From: Silurus meridionalis
Lineage: Eukaryota > Chordata > Actinopteri > Siluriformes > Siluridae
Assembly: GCF_014805685.1 (NCBI RefSeq)
Contig: NC_060900.1
Span: 1,286,601 to 1,350,600, forward strand
Length of the DNA: 64,000 bases
Direction: 5' to 3'
Each line of letters opens with the position of its first letter. Position 1 is the first letter of the stretch. The notes below the pieces were generated by a model. The model worked only from the letters and a program-made list of their open reading frames with translations. It made no database searches and had not been told where the DNA came from. Of this stretch, positions 36,193-55,784 are shown piece by piece. Position numbers and translations under genes: made by a program.

Positions 36193-36669
36193 AATAAAAC
36201 GTTATCATGATCGGGGTTTTCTAAGTTGGTCCTTCAGCTCTGCTTTTGTTCTGCAAACACTTTCAGTTCCCTCCCAGAACTGAGAAATCACACCGATGAA
36301 AACCTGAATGTGATCCACATCCTCATCCTCATAGTTCACAGAAATCCTGAGAAAAATGCTGAGCTGATTTATGTCATAGTGCTTAATACAAACTGCAGTG
36401 TTCCATTACAGAATAATTGTGTTAATGATACAAAAATGCAAATATGTTAAATATATTTATGCATAGATTAGTGATGGAGTAAATAACATTATTTCCTGGA
36501 AATGCCAAATATAAAGGGTGGGATTTTAAGCAGAAAGACAAATCACTGCTCAAAGTTAATGTGTAGGAGGCAAATGAAATGTATAAGGATCTGATTAATT
36601 TGGACAAATTTGATGTTGAGACAATTGCATCTGCAAACCAACAGGTCCTGTAGGATGTTTATGGTATTC

Positions 36670-37260
36670 AGTGGTTTGTACCTGCCAAATGTACTCCAAT
36701 GACATGTTTTTGTGGGGTTGAGTCGCTCATCCTGACCCCTGTGCACCACCCACAGCTCCAACAATGGGCACCAGAACTGGACAGTGGAACACTGAAAGAT
36801 GGTGGCTTGTTATGATAAAGTACATTACTTACCTGGAGATAAGAGGGTTCCACGATGCACTGTGATGTGAAGAAGGTGAATTTGTTTTGGCAGTGTGATG
36901 CTTTGCAATGTTCTTTTGGAAAATATTGGATCTTGGACTCATGTGCATTTTGGTTAAACCTAAACATTATTGAAGATCAAGTGCACTAATTCAGGAAAAA
37001 GGTGTTCCATGGTGGCAGTGGCCTTCTACAGAAAGATAATGTGCTGCTCTGCAATAAATCAAGAATGGTTTAAGGAACAATGACAAGCAGTTCAAGGTTT
37101 TGACTTTTTGCCATTATCTGTGGAATATATGGCCAACAAACCATGAAAAAACCATAGAGGCCGTATCTTGCAATTTAAAGATTTTCTGCTAAAGTCTTGG
37201 TGCCACATACCAGAGTACACCTTTAAGAGGTCTCTTTAAGAGTGCATGCCTTAATGAGTC
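36670..37260 (+). mobile_element. Heavily decayed Tc1-like relic
   Basis: Remnants of a plus-strand transposase C-terminal half can be followed: ATGACATGTTTTTGTGGGGT, then CAGTGTGATGCTTTGCAATG near 36890, GATGGCAGTGG-like sequence near 37010, and TCTTGGTGCCACATACCAGA near 37195. The reading frame is destroyed throughout. It appears to belong to the same family as the 34-kb copy. Confidence 0.6.
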
Positions 37261-37639
37261 AACTTGTGGCCAAACAGCTTCTGGTTTCAAACCTGCTCTA
37301 CTACCAAGAACTAAAATCAGCCACAATGGCAGACGAGTGCAATGAAAAATGTCCAGGTGGTGTTTGTCTTGTGGTTCTTGGATAAAGTTATTCCTGAAAA
37401 GTTCTAGGGTCATAATCTTGCATTGTTAGAAGAGGTGGTCCAACTGGTGGAGGATCACTTGTGGAATATCTGAGGGGACCCTCCTCATATCCCTTTTCCT
37501 CTGCCAATCATTTTTTTTAGCATCAGATAGTGAATCCACCAGCCATCTTATAAGTACTCTAGAACTCACTTTCATTGAGGTGTTCTTTGAAACAAATTGT
37601 TTTTGACCCCAGGAGGGCAACACCCCCCTGCTGACACGT

Positions 37640-38951
37640 CTCTGTGCAACATCTAAACTTGCATTGTAACAACCATGTTACAAAAACAGGCTTTTTCCAC
37701 CTTAGAAATATTGCTAATCTAAGAAACATGTTGTCCGATGCAGAGAAGCTCGTCCATGTGTTCATAGCCTCCAGACTGGACTATTTTAATACATTACTAG
37801 GTGGATGTCCTGCGTCATTAATAAACAAGCTACAGTTTGTTCAGAATGCAGCAGTCAGAGTTCTCACAAGGTCGAGAAAATATGATCATATAACCCCAAT
37901 CTTATCGTCCCTACACTGGCTTCCTGTTAAGTTTCAAATCCACTACAAACTACTGCTACTTACCTACAAAACACTAAATGGTTTATCTCCATGTATCTCT
38001 CCAGTCTTCTAACACGCTACAATCCGTCACGCTCCCTGAGATCTCAAAACTCTGGACTTCTAGTAGTTCCTAGAATAGCAAAGTCCACTAAAGGTGGTAG
38101 AGCATTTTCACATTTAGCTCCTAAACTCTGGAATAGTCTTCCTGACAGTGTTTGGGGCTCAGACACACTCACCCAATTTAAGTGCAGATTAAAAACGTAT
38201 CTTTTTAGCGAGTTCTACACATAACACACATCACATATCATAACCTTGTGCTCCAGAACATCTGATCACATCACATTATCAACTTGTGCTGTTAATATCA
38301 TGAACAGCAGCTACGCTAATTCCTCTCCACTGCTTCTCTATCTCTCAACCCTTTATCTCAACCCTGAGGTTGCTCCAGCTCCAGTCACGTCCCTCCTCAT
38401 GAAGATTATGGACCTTTGAAGAAGTAGATGCCGCAAACATCCCGAACCATCTAGAGACCTACCAGTGCCAGTTGGATTCCACTTCATGTGGAGTTTGGAC
38501 ACTGGAGTGTTCTCCAAACTCTTGGAGTGTTTAAAGGCTCTGGCATGGAGAAGCTGGTGTTGGATCTGTGATGATCTCAAACGTTAAGCTATTTTATGAG
38601 TAGTAGTTTTATAACCATAAAGACTGTATAAGACTGTAGAAAGATCATCACTCATAATCTTAAATTCCTGTACTCATGTTAGTTCTCACTCTCCAGTGTT
38701 CTGTAGTGTTTAAAGACTATAATCAAACTCTTGATGTCACCAAAATGAGGATGAGGTTCCCCTTTTGAGTCTGGTTCCTCTCAAGGTTTTTTCCTCATAA
38801 CATCTAAGGGAGTGTTTTTTGCCACAGTCGCCACGGCTGCTCATCAGGGATAAACACACACCATTCACCTTCACTGTTAAATTCTGTAAAGCTGCTTTGA
38901 GACAATGTGTGTTGTGAAAAGCGCAATGCAAATAAACTTCACTTGACTTAA
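37640..38951 (+). mobile_element. L2-type LINE, 3' end
   Basis: 37644-38224 encodes the C-terminal end of an L2/CR1-group reverse transcriptase: SRLDYFNTLLGGCPASLINK, VQNAAVRVLTRSRKYDHITP, LSSLHWLPVKFQIHYKLL, and after a frame break SRSLRSQNSGLLVVPR and GRAFSHLAPKLWNSLPDS. The tail includes GGTTTTTTCCTCATAACATC, CTGCTTTGAGACAATGTG and ends AATAAACTTCACTTGACTT, typical of fish L2. The 5' part is missing. Confidence 0.85.
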
Positions 38952-39800
38952 AATTGTAATCAAGAAGCAGAGGCTGCAGAGGCAGTTGTCAAATTAATCT
39001 CTAAGGTTGAAATCCAGAAATAGATGGTCTGGGGGAATGTGGTCTGAGGGAATTAATTGGGAGAAGCACTATATACTGTACATCAGGCACAAGCTCACAT
39101 CAATAACAAAATAAATTCATACACCAGCATTTTAAGTTTAAGCAGAGAGGAACAATCTTATTTTCTTTAACCTAGTTTATTACAGTGTTTTAATAAGATT
39201 ATATTGAACACTTTAATATACTCAGCATTTAAATTAAAAAAGGACAGAATATATTAATTTTATCCCTTTTAATGTTTAGGAAGCTAGCAGTTTTAGCATA
39301 CACAGCACCATGCTGTCTGCTTCAGTACTTCAGAAAGAGGAAATTTGTTGGAAGGTTAGAACTGATCGATTTTGGTGGATGAAAATGATCTGCCACTTCT
39401 GCTTCACTTCTGCTTCACTTCTGCTTCTAAGTTTTTTACATTTGCTTTTAATTCACTGTTGTTTCCTAGATTTTTTAGACCTTGAATTAAAATCCAATCT
39501 CACTCATAAACCAATTTGTTGGCCCTGAGAAAGAATAATTATTTATTGATCACATATCTTATCCTATATTCATACTCATGAGAGACAGAAGAGTATAATA
39601 ATTGGTCCAAAGGTACCAGGACCTAAAAATTCTGTCCAGAGTGGTAAAGACAGCAGAGTAGGACATCAGGACTTACAGGACCCCTGTATCAGTGACATCT
39701 ACACCAAGCAGACAGGAGAATTATGAAAGATTCACCAGATCCTGAGGGTCAATTTCACTATTTTGCATCATTACTTTTTTGCAAACTTTTAGTTTATAGA

Positions 39801-45623
<5,823 letters not shown>

Positions 45624-45702
45624 GTTAGAGACACATATTCACTGACTGTGTATCTGAATATAAGACATTGTGAAAAGAAAATCTCGAGTATGATAATGAG
45701 CT

Positions 45703-45746
45703 CAGCCAATAGGAAACCAGTTCATTCATTACATCATCTGTTGTGA
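45703..45746 (-). promoter_or_regulatory. MHC-type X/Y promoter module, copy C (inverted)
   Basis: On the minus strand: X1-like ending ACAACAGATG (45734-45746), X2-like TGATGTAA (45729-45736), a 16-base gap, and Y box CTATTGGCTG (45703-45712). Its transcription direction would lead straight into the GAA strand of the giant TTC repeat about 80 bases away. Confidence 0.5.
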
Positions 45747-46473
45747 GAAGATGATCAGTTCTAACTGAGATGTTTTACTGTGTGAGATCAGCTTGTGTTT
45801 GTTCTCAGACTGTGAGAAGTGAAGTTAAAGCCCCAGTGGTGCACTTTGTCCATTGCTTTTTTAATTAAATAAATCTTCTCCAACCAGAAGAACCTTTCCC
45901 TTTCCCTTTATTCACAGCACAATTATTTTATATGTGAATTTATATATTAGGTGTTTGCTATTTTCAAAGTTTTTCATCAGGTTCACAAAAAGCTCCATTA
46001 ATGTCTATTACTTTGTTCTCAGCTTTATTTTCTGTGCTTGTTGTGTAACTGTGTTTTTGTTCTGTAGACACTTTCACTTCACGCAGGACAGAGATGGAAA
46101 ACTAGAATTAATCCACATCTTCATCCTTTTCTTCTTCATCCTTTTCTTCTTCATCCTTTTGTCTTAATAAAAGCCATTTCCTGTAAAGCACAGAGAAATA
46201 TCCCACCCTAAAAAGTGTGTTTATATGATATTGATTATTTTGAATATACAGAATATTTTAAGAAAATAAAGAGATGGAGATGTAAATGTTTTTACCTGTA
46301 AAGAATATCAGATAATCTCAGTGCTGTTTTTATGCTGTTTTTATTTTATTTTATATTAAATTGAACACTTTCCTGAACCACAGACACAAACAATCTAGTG
46401 TTTACTTCCTGTTGGTGTAATTTTCTATTTTTGTGTTTTAGACTACAGAGGGCAAAAATTACATAAATCTAAC

Positions 46474-46475
<2 letters not shown>
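45747..46475. other. Non-coding stretch related to duplicated blocks
   Basis: 46048-46130 (TTTTTGTTCTGTAGACACTT and the following hydrophobic-codon run) is homologous to 33375-33460 and 36240-36340 downstream of modules A and B. No intact gene. A TTCTTCATCCTTTTC repeat follows at 46120-46160. Confidence 0.5.
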
Positions 46476-46564
<89 letters not shown>

Positions 46565-46574
46565 AGAAGAAGAA
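46476..46574. repeat. (GAAA)n microsatellite
   Basis: About 22 GAAA units followed by a short AAG run. Confidence 0.95.
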
Positions 46575-46772
46575 TATGTGCAATCTAATAAACCAGTAAA
46601 AAAATTTAATTCAGAAAAAGACATGAATTAATGCATTATATAATAATATATAAATAATATAATATATAATAATATATAAATAATATAATATATAATAATA
46701 TATAAATAATATAATATATAATAATATATAAATAATATAATATATAATAATATATAAATAATATAATATAAT

Positions 46773-47634
46773 AAGATTCTCCTTCAAACAATAACTCTCC
46801 CTCCTCCCCTTCTCTGACGTCGTCTCCTGCAGCGAGTCTTCTCAAAGGAAAGTACCGGTAAAGATCTTTTCCTCTTTTGTATGTTTTTATGTGGTATGAT
46901 TTTAATATAACATGTTAAAAGTAAATAATATTAGTGAATATTGGCTTTATTTTTATTTAAGTAATATTTTTGGTTGTCCAGAACGAATTACGAAGTTTCT
47001 GTTCATTATTATGGGGAAATTTGTATCGGGATACGAACTTTTCAGGTTACGAATCGCAGTTCATCAAAATTTTTGCCCTGGTTACGAACAATATATCGGG
47101 ATACGAACTTTTCAGGTTACGAATCGCAGTTCATCAAAATTTTTGCCCTGGTTACGAACAATATATCGGGATACGAACTTTTCAGGTTACGAATCGCAGT
47201 TCATCAAAATTTTTGCCCTGGTTACGAACAATATATCGGGATACGAACTTTTCAGGTTACGAATCGCAGTTCATCAAAATTTTTGCCCTGGTTACGAACA
47301 ATATATCGGGATACGAACTTTTCAGGTTACGAATCGCAGTTCATCAAAATTTTTGCCCTGGTTACGAACAATATATCGGGATACGAACTTTTCAGGTTAC
47401 GAATCGCAGTTCATCAAAATTTTTGCCCTGGTTACGAACAATATATCGGGATACGAACTTTTCAGGTTACGAATCGCAGTTCATCAAAATTTTTGCCCTG
47501 GTTACGAACAATATATCGGGATACGAACGTCGCTCACCAAAAATCGCAGGCAAGTTGGTTGTTTTGCTCTATCCACGCAGCTCGTCACATCAGTTAGCGT
47601 CCTGTGTCCCTAGCGAGCATCGTGTTACTTATCC
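46773..47634 (+). repeat. Duplicated satellite block, copy 1, with seven 70-bp units
   Basis: Flanks match 47946-48667 without visible change. Inside, 47024-47528 is a tandem array of about 7.2 copies of a 70-base unit containing GGGATACGAACTTTTCAGG and TTTTTGCCCTGGTTACGAAC. The unit lacks stops in all three plus frames, and since 70 is not a multiple of three every frame stays open. Preceded by a 26-base AT-rich minisatellite (46640-46770). The outer sequence looks transposon-derived; the family is uncertain. Confidence 0.9.
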
Positions 47635-47945
47635 GCTTGAACTTTTCCGGCGGCAGCGTAACAACTCGTTAGTTGATGCTCGTGGAATGATGAGATGGAC
47701 AACATTAGCCGATGCATAACCACTTTACTTGTTTTTATGAAGATAGATTAGCAGGGTTACAGTCTTTTCCAGTACAATACCCATAATGAATTTCACTCTG
47801 GACTTCAATACCAACTGATAGTAGCCTTAAAGAAACAGCTCTCATTTTCCCTCTAATGCAACAATTGTCTCAGCGTTCGTTAATAACACTGTCTTTAATA
47901 TTCTATAATATAATATATAATAATATATAAATAATATAATATAAT

Positions 47946-48667
47946 AAGATTCTCCTTCAAACAATAACTCTCCCTCCTCCCCTTCTCTGACGTCGTCTCC
48001 TGCAGCGAGTCTTCTCAAAGGAAAGTACCGGTAAAGATCTTTTCCTCTTTTGTATGTTTTTATGTGGTATGATTTTAATATAACATGTTAAAAGTAAATA
48101 ATATTAGTGAATATTGGCTTTATTTTTATTTAAGTAATATTTTTGGTTGTCCAGAACGAATTACGAAGTTTCTGTTCATTATTATGGGGAAATTTGTATC
48201 GGGATACGAACTTTTCAGGTTACGAATCGCAGTTCATCAAAATTTTTGCCCTGGTTACGAACAATATATCGGGATACGAACTTTTCAGGTTACGAATCGC
48301 AGTTCATCAAAATTTTTGCCCTGGTTACGAACAATATATCGGGATACGAACTTTTCAGGTTACGAATCGCAGTTCATCAAAATTTTTGCCCTGGTTACGA
48401 ACAATATATCGGGATACGAACTTTTCAGGTTACGAATCGCAGTTCATCAAAATTTTTGCCCTGGTTACGAACAATATATCGGGATACGAACTTTTCAGGT
48501 TACGAATCGCAGTTCATCAAAATTTTTGCCCTGGTTACGAACAATATATCGGGATACGAACGTCGCTCACCAAAAATCGCAGGCAAGTTGGTTGTTTTGC
48601 TCTATCCACGCAGCTCGTCACATCAGTTAGCGTCCTGTGTCCCTAGCGAGCATCGTGTTACTTATCC
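47946..48667 (+). repeat. Duplicated satellite block, copy 2, with five 70-bp units
   Basis: Same as copy 1 but with two fewer 70-base units (array 48198-48561, about 5.2 copies); the 140-base length difference is exactly two units. Left flank includes part of the 26-base AT minisatellite (47905-47945). Confidence 0.9.
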
Positions 48668-48916
48668 TATGAGAGCTGTCGAACCAAGAACCAAAAGAAG
48701 CACCAAACCTGAAAATGTGGAAACAAGTCCACAGTTAGACAGTACAGAAAGAAGAGAGACATATTGAGTTTTGGAGAACAAATTAGTGTTTTCATGATGT
48801 TTTTATTATTAAGGCGTTTCATGAACAAAATGATACCTAATAATTTATCACTGTAAACAAGTGTTTTTCTGTAGCTCTCAGTAAGCAGCTTTCTACAGGT
48901 AGACTGGGACACTTTA

Positions 48917-48932
<16 letters not shown>

Positions 48933-48969
<37 letters not shown>

Positions 48970-49430
48970 CTGTCCCCAGTTAAAAAATCACTAATATATA
49001 TATATAGTCCTGTCCCCAGTTAAAAAATCACTAATATATATATATAGTCCTGTCCCCAGTTAAAAAATCACTAATATATATATATAGTCCTGTCCCCAGT
49101 TAAAAAATCACTAATATATATATATAGTCCTGTCCCCAGTTAAAAAATCACTAATATATATATATAGTCCTGTCCCCAGTTAAAAAATCACTAATATATA
49201 TATATAGTCCTGTCCCCAGTTAAAAAATCACTAATATATATATATAGTCCTGTCCCCAGTTAAAAAATCACTAATATATATATATAGTCCTGTCCCCAGT
49301 TAAAAAATCACTAATATATATATATATATATAGTCCTGTCCCCAGTTAAAAAATCACTAATATATATATATAGTCCTGTCCCCAGTTAAAAAAATCACTA
49401 ATATATATATATATATATATATATACAATT
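48933..49430. repeat. 40-bp minisatellite with AT microsatellite
   Basis: About 11 copies of a 40-base unit (TAGTCCTGTCCCCAGTTAAA, then AAATCACTAATATATATATA) follow a TA run. Copies are nearly identical except for TA length near the right end. A related ATTCTGTCCCCAGTGTGAAA element follows at 49427 and recurs at 49733. Confidence 0.92.
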
Positions 49431-49802
49431 CTGTCCCCAGTGTGAAAAAATATTTATATATATTTATTTATTTTCCCAACTAAGTCTTTATTCTAAAAAT
49501 TATACAGATTTATATAGATTATAAATAATCACATAAAAACACTTTATTCTGCATCTTTTAGTCTGCTGAAACACCTGCTGCAGTACAGTTATAATAATCC
49601 ACACAGCAAATATCTGTTAGCGCACAGGCTATAAATTATTCAACTACATAAATGGGGCTTGATAATTTTAGATACGGACCAACTTTTAACAATCACACAC
49701 TATTGTATATACTAACATAAAATATATATATACAATTCTGTCCCCAGTGTGAAAAAAATATTTATATATATTTATTTATTTTTGTACTTTGATTTTGATA
49801 TC

Positions 49803-49833
<31 letters not shown>

Positions 49834-49979
49834 ATTTTTAAAACCCATATCAAGCACAAAGTGTTGTAAGATATGAATCTATGTGAGGTATCAGAAGATC
49901 TGAGTGTGTAGTTTGAGGAAGTGTGAAGCTCAGTAGAAGCTCTGCTCAGACACTGCTGACTGTGAGGGAGAGAAATAAT

Positions 49980-49989
49980 GTGATTGGAG
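49980..49989 (+). promoter_or_regulatory. Candidate Y box of the class II alpha promoter
   Basis: GTGATTGGAG, an inverted CCAAT in Y-box form, lies 167 bases upstream of the alpha-chain ATG. A TGCTGACTG about 20 bases upstream could be a weak X2 element. I see no convincing X1 consensus here. Confidence 0.4.
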
Positions 49990-50146
49990 GATTTACTTTA
50001 TAATCACACACTGACTTTACACTCCACTCTACTGTGTGTCTATTCAGTGTGTGTGTTCAGTGTGTGTGTGTGTGTCAGTGTGTGTGTGTATCAGAGACTA
50101 CACTGGATTGATCTGAGCTGTTGGGTTCCTGCTGAAACTCTTCAGG

Positions 50147-50884
50147 ATGAAGTTATTTCTGATCTTGTTCACACTGATGTGTGTGAAGGACACTGGAGCT
50201 CAGAGTGAGTCTGATATTCTTCATTTATTGCAGTTTATTTTATCTGTAATTATTTCAGTGGTAATTAAAAGAGAATGTTATAAAGTGAACTGCATTAAAA
50301 CACGACTGGATTTAAATCAAACACAACAAACTTCACAAAAAGTAATTTGATTATTAGATTTATGTTTAATTTAACTGTGATAATCTGCTGATGAAGTGTG
50401 AACGTGCGTGTGTGTGTGTGTGTGTGTGAACTACTCCAGGTAAACACACTCAAATTGAACTGATCGAATGCTCAGACACGGATAAAGAGTATATGATAGG
50501 GACCGATGGAGAAGAGCAGTTTTATGTAGATTTTGAGAAGAAGGAGGGGGTGGTCATGCTGCCCCGTTCGCTGATCCGATCAGTTACCCCGGACAGTACG
50601 CGTTCGCCGAGGCTAATATGCCCATCTGCAAACAAAACTTAGACGTGTGGAAACAAGACTTTAAAGATCAGCCGGTGCCAAAGGGTGAGTAACTCTTTAT
50701 AAAAGAATCAGAAATGTAGATTTAAGACTAAAATGATTTTGATGTATGATGATGAAGATTGATGAATGTTTTACTGTAAATTATTGATCATCACACCATC
50801 AGTAATCAAACATTACAATCTATTACCTGTACATTTACTATAATCTCACACACATTACACTACAGAACTCTAAATGTAAATAAA

Positions 50885-50927
<43 letters not shown>

Positions 50928-51592
50928 ACAAATATCCCAAGTATGTATTATAGTGCTAAAGGGAAAATGTTTATAATTGATTTGTAAGGAAATATAAAGG
51001 GATGGTTTATAGCAGATTGAGAGCACACACTTCTTTAAGTAGACATGTTGAATGTCCTCATCTGTCATTTTTGTATAAAGTCTGAATACTGAATAAAGCA
51101 TTTCCATTCAATTTTATAATAAATCGGCTACAATGTTTTGTTTAAAGATAGAGCTTAAATTTAAGAGTTATTGGTTTCTAGAAGTCAGTAGAAATAATAA
51201 AGTATCAGAGTGATGAAGGTGATGGTGACAGTGTGGTTTATTTTTCTCTCCAGATCCCCCACAAAGCTCCATCTATCCCAAGCAAAAGATGCAGTTGGGG
51301 TCACAGAATCTGCTCGTCTGTCACTTCACACGATTTTTCCCTCCACATGTGACTGTACGATGGACCAAAAACAACGTGGATGTGACAGAGAGCTCCACAC
51401 TCAGTCGTTACTACCCTAATGAAGACAACACCTACAACCAGTTCTCCCACCTGCTCTTCACTCCACAGGAGGGAGATGTTTACACCTGCACTGTGGAGCA
51501 CGAGGCGCTGCAGAACCCTGACACCAAGACATGGGGTGAGACACAGTGTTTATATACTGCTTCAGCCTTTACTTACTTACTGCAGAAATAAC

Positions 51593-51666
<74 letters not shown>

Positions 51667-51789
51667 GAGGTGGATGTTGAGCTTCCCAGTGTAGGTCCTG
51701 CTGTGTTTTGTGGAGTGGGTCTGGCTGTGGGTCTGCTGGGAGTCGCTACTGGAACTTTCTTCCTGGTTAAAGGAAACCAGTGTAACTGA
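50147..51789 (+). CDS. MHC class II alpha chain, apparent frameshift in alpha-1
   Basis: Membrane glycoprotein that pairs with class II beta to present exogenous peptides. Exons: 50147-50204 (leader MKLFLILFTLMCVKDTGAQ), 50440-50684 (alpha-1), 51254-51535 (alpha-2 Ig domain), 51668-51789 (connecting, TM GVGLAVGLLGVATGTFFLV, short tail, TGA). A 3' UTR intron 51798-51883 and AATAAA at 52155-52160 follow. Alpha-1 reads GEEQFYVDFEKKEGVVMLPR and then needs one extra base near 50564-50567 to continue FADPISYPGQYAFAEANMPI. The exon is 245 bases, one short of what phases require. Alpha-2 cysteines are in LLVCHFTRFFPPHVTVRW and YTCTVEH. As written, translation stops at the TAG at 50640-50642. The break may be real or a consensus error. 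Confidence 0.9.
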
Positions 51790-52608
51790 TACTACAGGTA
51801 ACAATTATAATCACACACACACACACATATATATATATAATACATTGTACATCTCTCACATGCTGCTGTTTCTGTGTTTTCAGCCACACGTCAAGAGTTC
51901 AAAGAGTTTCAGATGCCTACCATAAAGTCTCTTTACTTTTTAAAGGAATCTGTACATCCACTCAAGTTAAATTACCTGTTTAAAACAATTAAATATCTTA
52001 TTTTATTTTTTTGTTGTTTTACTGTTCACCTGCTGTTAAATTTCTCTACTGTATAAATCTGTACATCTTTCATTTCCAGTGTATATCATTCCTAATTAAT
52101 GCTACAAGAGAAAAAGCAAATGAAATTAAATTGAGTGCCTGCAAAAAAATACGAAATAAACTGAATTTACACATAATTTGTGTTTCTACACAGATGCTTC
52201 TTTCAGTAACTCATCGCACCAGTAGAGACTAAACTCTGGATTAGTTCATTTAGAACATAAATAGAAACATCACCACACACACACACAAATGTCCCAAATA
52301 TGCATTACAGTGCTAAAGTAAATGTTTATAATTGATTAGTTATGAAATATAAAGGGATAATCAGAGGCAGTGGGATAACACACATAACACACACATAACA
52401 CACACATAACACACACTGCCCAGTGACACAATCATAGAGTTTATTATTATTTAAATATATATGCTAAAGAAGAAAGTTCAGATTAGACTTCAGCTTAGAA
52501 AGTTCAGCATAGACTCCAGAGTTATTTATTAGAAACCAGGAGAAATAATAAATGTACTCTAGTCTGGTAAAGATGTGAGATGAATGTGTGGTTTATTTTT
52601 CTCTCCAG

Positions 52609-53088
52609 ATCCTCCACAGAGCTCCATTTATCCTAGAGATGATATAAAGTTGGGTTTAGAGAATCTGCTCGTCTGTCACTTCACACGATTTTTCCCTCCA
52701 CATGTGACTGTGCGATGGACCAAAAACAACGAGGATGTGACGGATAAATCCACACTCAGTCGTTACTACCCTAATAAAGACAACACCTTCAACCAGTTCT
52801 CCCACCTGACCTTCACTCCACAGGAGGGAGATGTTTACACCTGCACTGTGGAGCACCAGGCCCTGGAGAACCCTGACACCATGACGTGGGGTGAGACACA
52901 GTGTTTATATACTGCTTCAGCCTTTACTTAATTACTGCAGAAATAACCCTGTGTGTGTGTGTATAGAGGTGGATGTTGAGCTTCCCAGTGTAGGTCCGGC
53001 TGTGTTTTGTGGAGTGGGTCTGGCTGTGGGGCTGCTGGGAGTCGCTACTGGAACTTTCTTCCTGGTTAAAGGAAACCAGTGTAACTGA
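52609..53088 (+). pseudogene. Partial MHC class II alpha copy (alpha-2 and TM exons only)
   Basis: Exons 52609-52890 (alpha-2, 282 bases as in the first copy) and 52967-53088 (TM and tail, stop TGA) are intact with good splice sites; 3' UTR exon from 53181 with AATAAA at 53452-53457. No leader or alpha-1 exon lies between this and the first copy. The duplicated segment starts at a (CA)n repeat in what was intron 2 (50887 and about 52275). About 16 of 94 alpha-2 residues differ from copy 1, yet the 349-base 3' UTR exon looks identical. It could be read only as an alternative 3' end of the upstream gene, which would swap the alpha-2 domain. Confidence 0.85.
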
Positions 53089-53529
53089 TACTACAGGTGA
53101 CAAATATAAACACACACTACATTATAATACTGTATCTGATACTGTTTATCTCTCACATGCTGCTGTTTCTGTGTTTTCAGCCACACGTCAAGAGTTCAAA
53201 GAGTTTCAGATGCCTACCATAAAGTCTCTTTACTTTTTAAAGGAATCTGTACATCCACTCAAGTTAAATTACCTGTTTAAAACAATTAAATATCTTATTT
53301 TATTTTTTTGTTGTTTTACTGTTCACCTGCTGTTAAATTTCTCTACTGTATAAATCTGTACATCTTTCATTTCCAGTGTATATCATTCCTAATTAATGCT
53401 ACAAGAGAAAAAGCAAATGAAATTAAATTGAGTGCCTGCAAAAAAATACGAAATAAACTGAATTTACACATAATTTGTGTTTCTACACAGATGCTTCTTT
53501 CAGTAACTCATCGCACCAGTAGAGACTAA

Positions 53530-55440
<1,911 letters not shown>

Positions 55441-55468
55441 CAGGTAAATAATATTGGATTGAGTTCTG

Positions 55469-55484
55469 CCTGGTAACACGTGAC
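55469..55484 (+). promoter_or_regulatory. Candidate X box of the class II beta promoter
   Basis: CCTGGTAACACGTGAC matches the RFX X1 half CCYRGNAAC and runs into a TGAC X2-like start. It lies 195 bases upstream of the beta-chain ATG. The place where a Y box would be expected, about 16 bases on, falls in a (GT)n repeat (55495-55547). Confidence 0.45.
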
Positions 55485-55489
55485 TCTAA

Positions 55490-55494
<5 letters not shown>

Positions 55495-55581
<87 letters not shown>

Positions 55582-55598
55582 TGTGTGTGTGTGTGTGT
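55495..55598 (+). repeat. (GT)n-(GA)n-(GT)n compound microsatellite in beta promoter
   Basis: GT run 55495-55547, GAGA run to 55571, then GT run to 55598, between the candidate X box and the class II beta start codon. Confidence 0.95.
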
Positions 55599-55663
55599 AT
55601 AGTAGATCTGACTCTCTCTCTCTCTGTAGTCAGTTGGAGATCAGACAGTGAGAGGAACAGAAG

Positions 55664-55745
55664 ATGTTGAAGATGAAGATGTTTCTGCTGCTGCTGCTGC
55701 TGCCTGCAGTCCTGAATACAGCATGTGAGTGTTTCTGATACTGAC

Positions 55746-55784
<39 letters not shown>

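Larger units (their letters stand above)
33770..36350. repeat. Segmental duplication block B
   Basis: Second copy of the block described at 29200-33500, without the 1-kb minisatellite. Divergence by eye is considerable, so this is not a recent assembly duplicate. It contains no intact open frame that I recognise. Confidence 0.8.

Noticed and set aside
37644..38224. Possible host gene from a well-conserved open stretch
   Set aside because: It aligns in content with the C-terminal part of L2-type reverse transcriptases and is followed by a typical L2 3' tail.
46912..48767. Overlapping frames of 167-249 codons containing GYELFRLRIAVHQNF-like repeats
   Set aside because: The 70-base satellite unit lacks stops in all three frames; overlapping openness in every frame argues against a real protein.
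48961..49420. Regular 40-base repeats that superficially resemble a CRISPR array
   Set aside because: There are no unique spacers between repeats, the setting is vertebrate nuclear DNA, and the unit is a simple minisatellite with TA runs.
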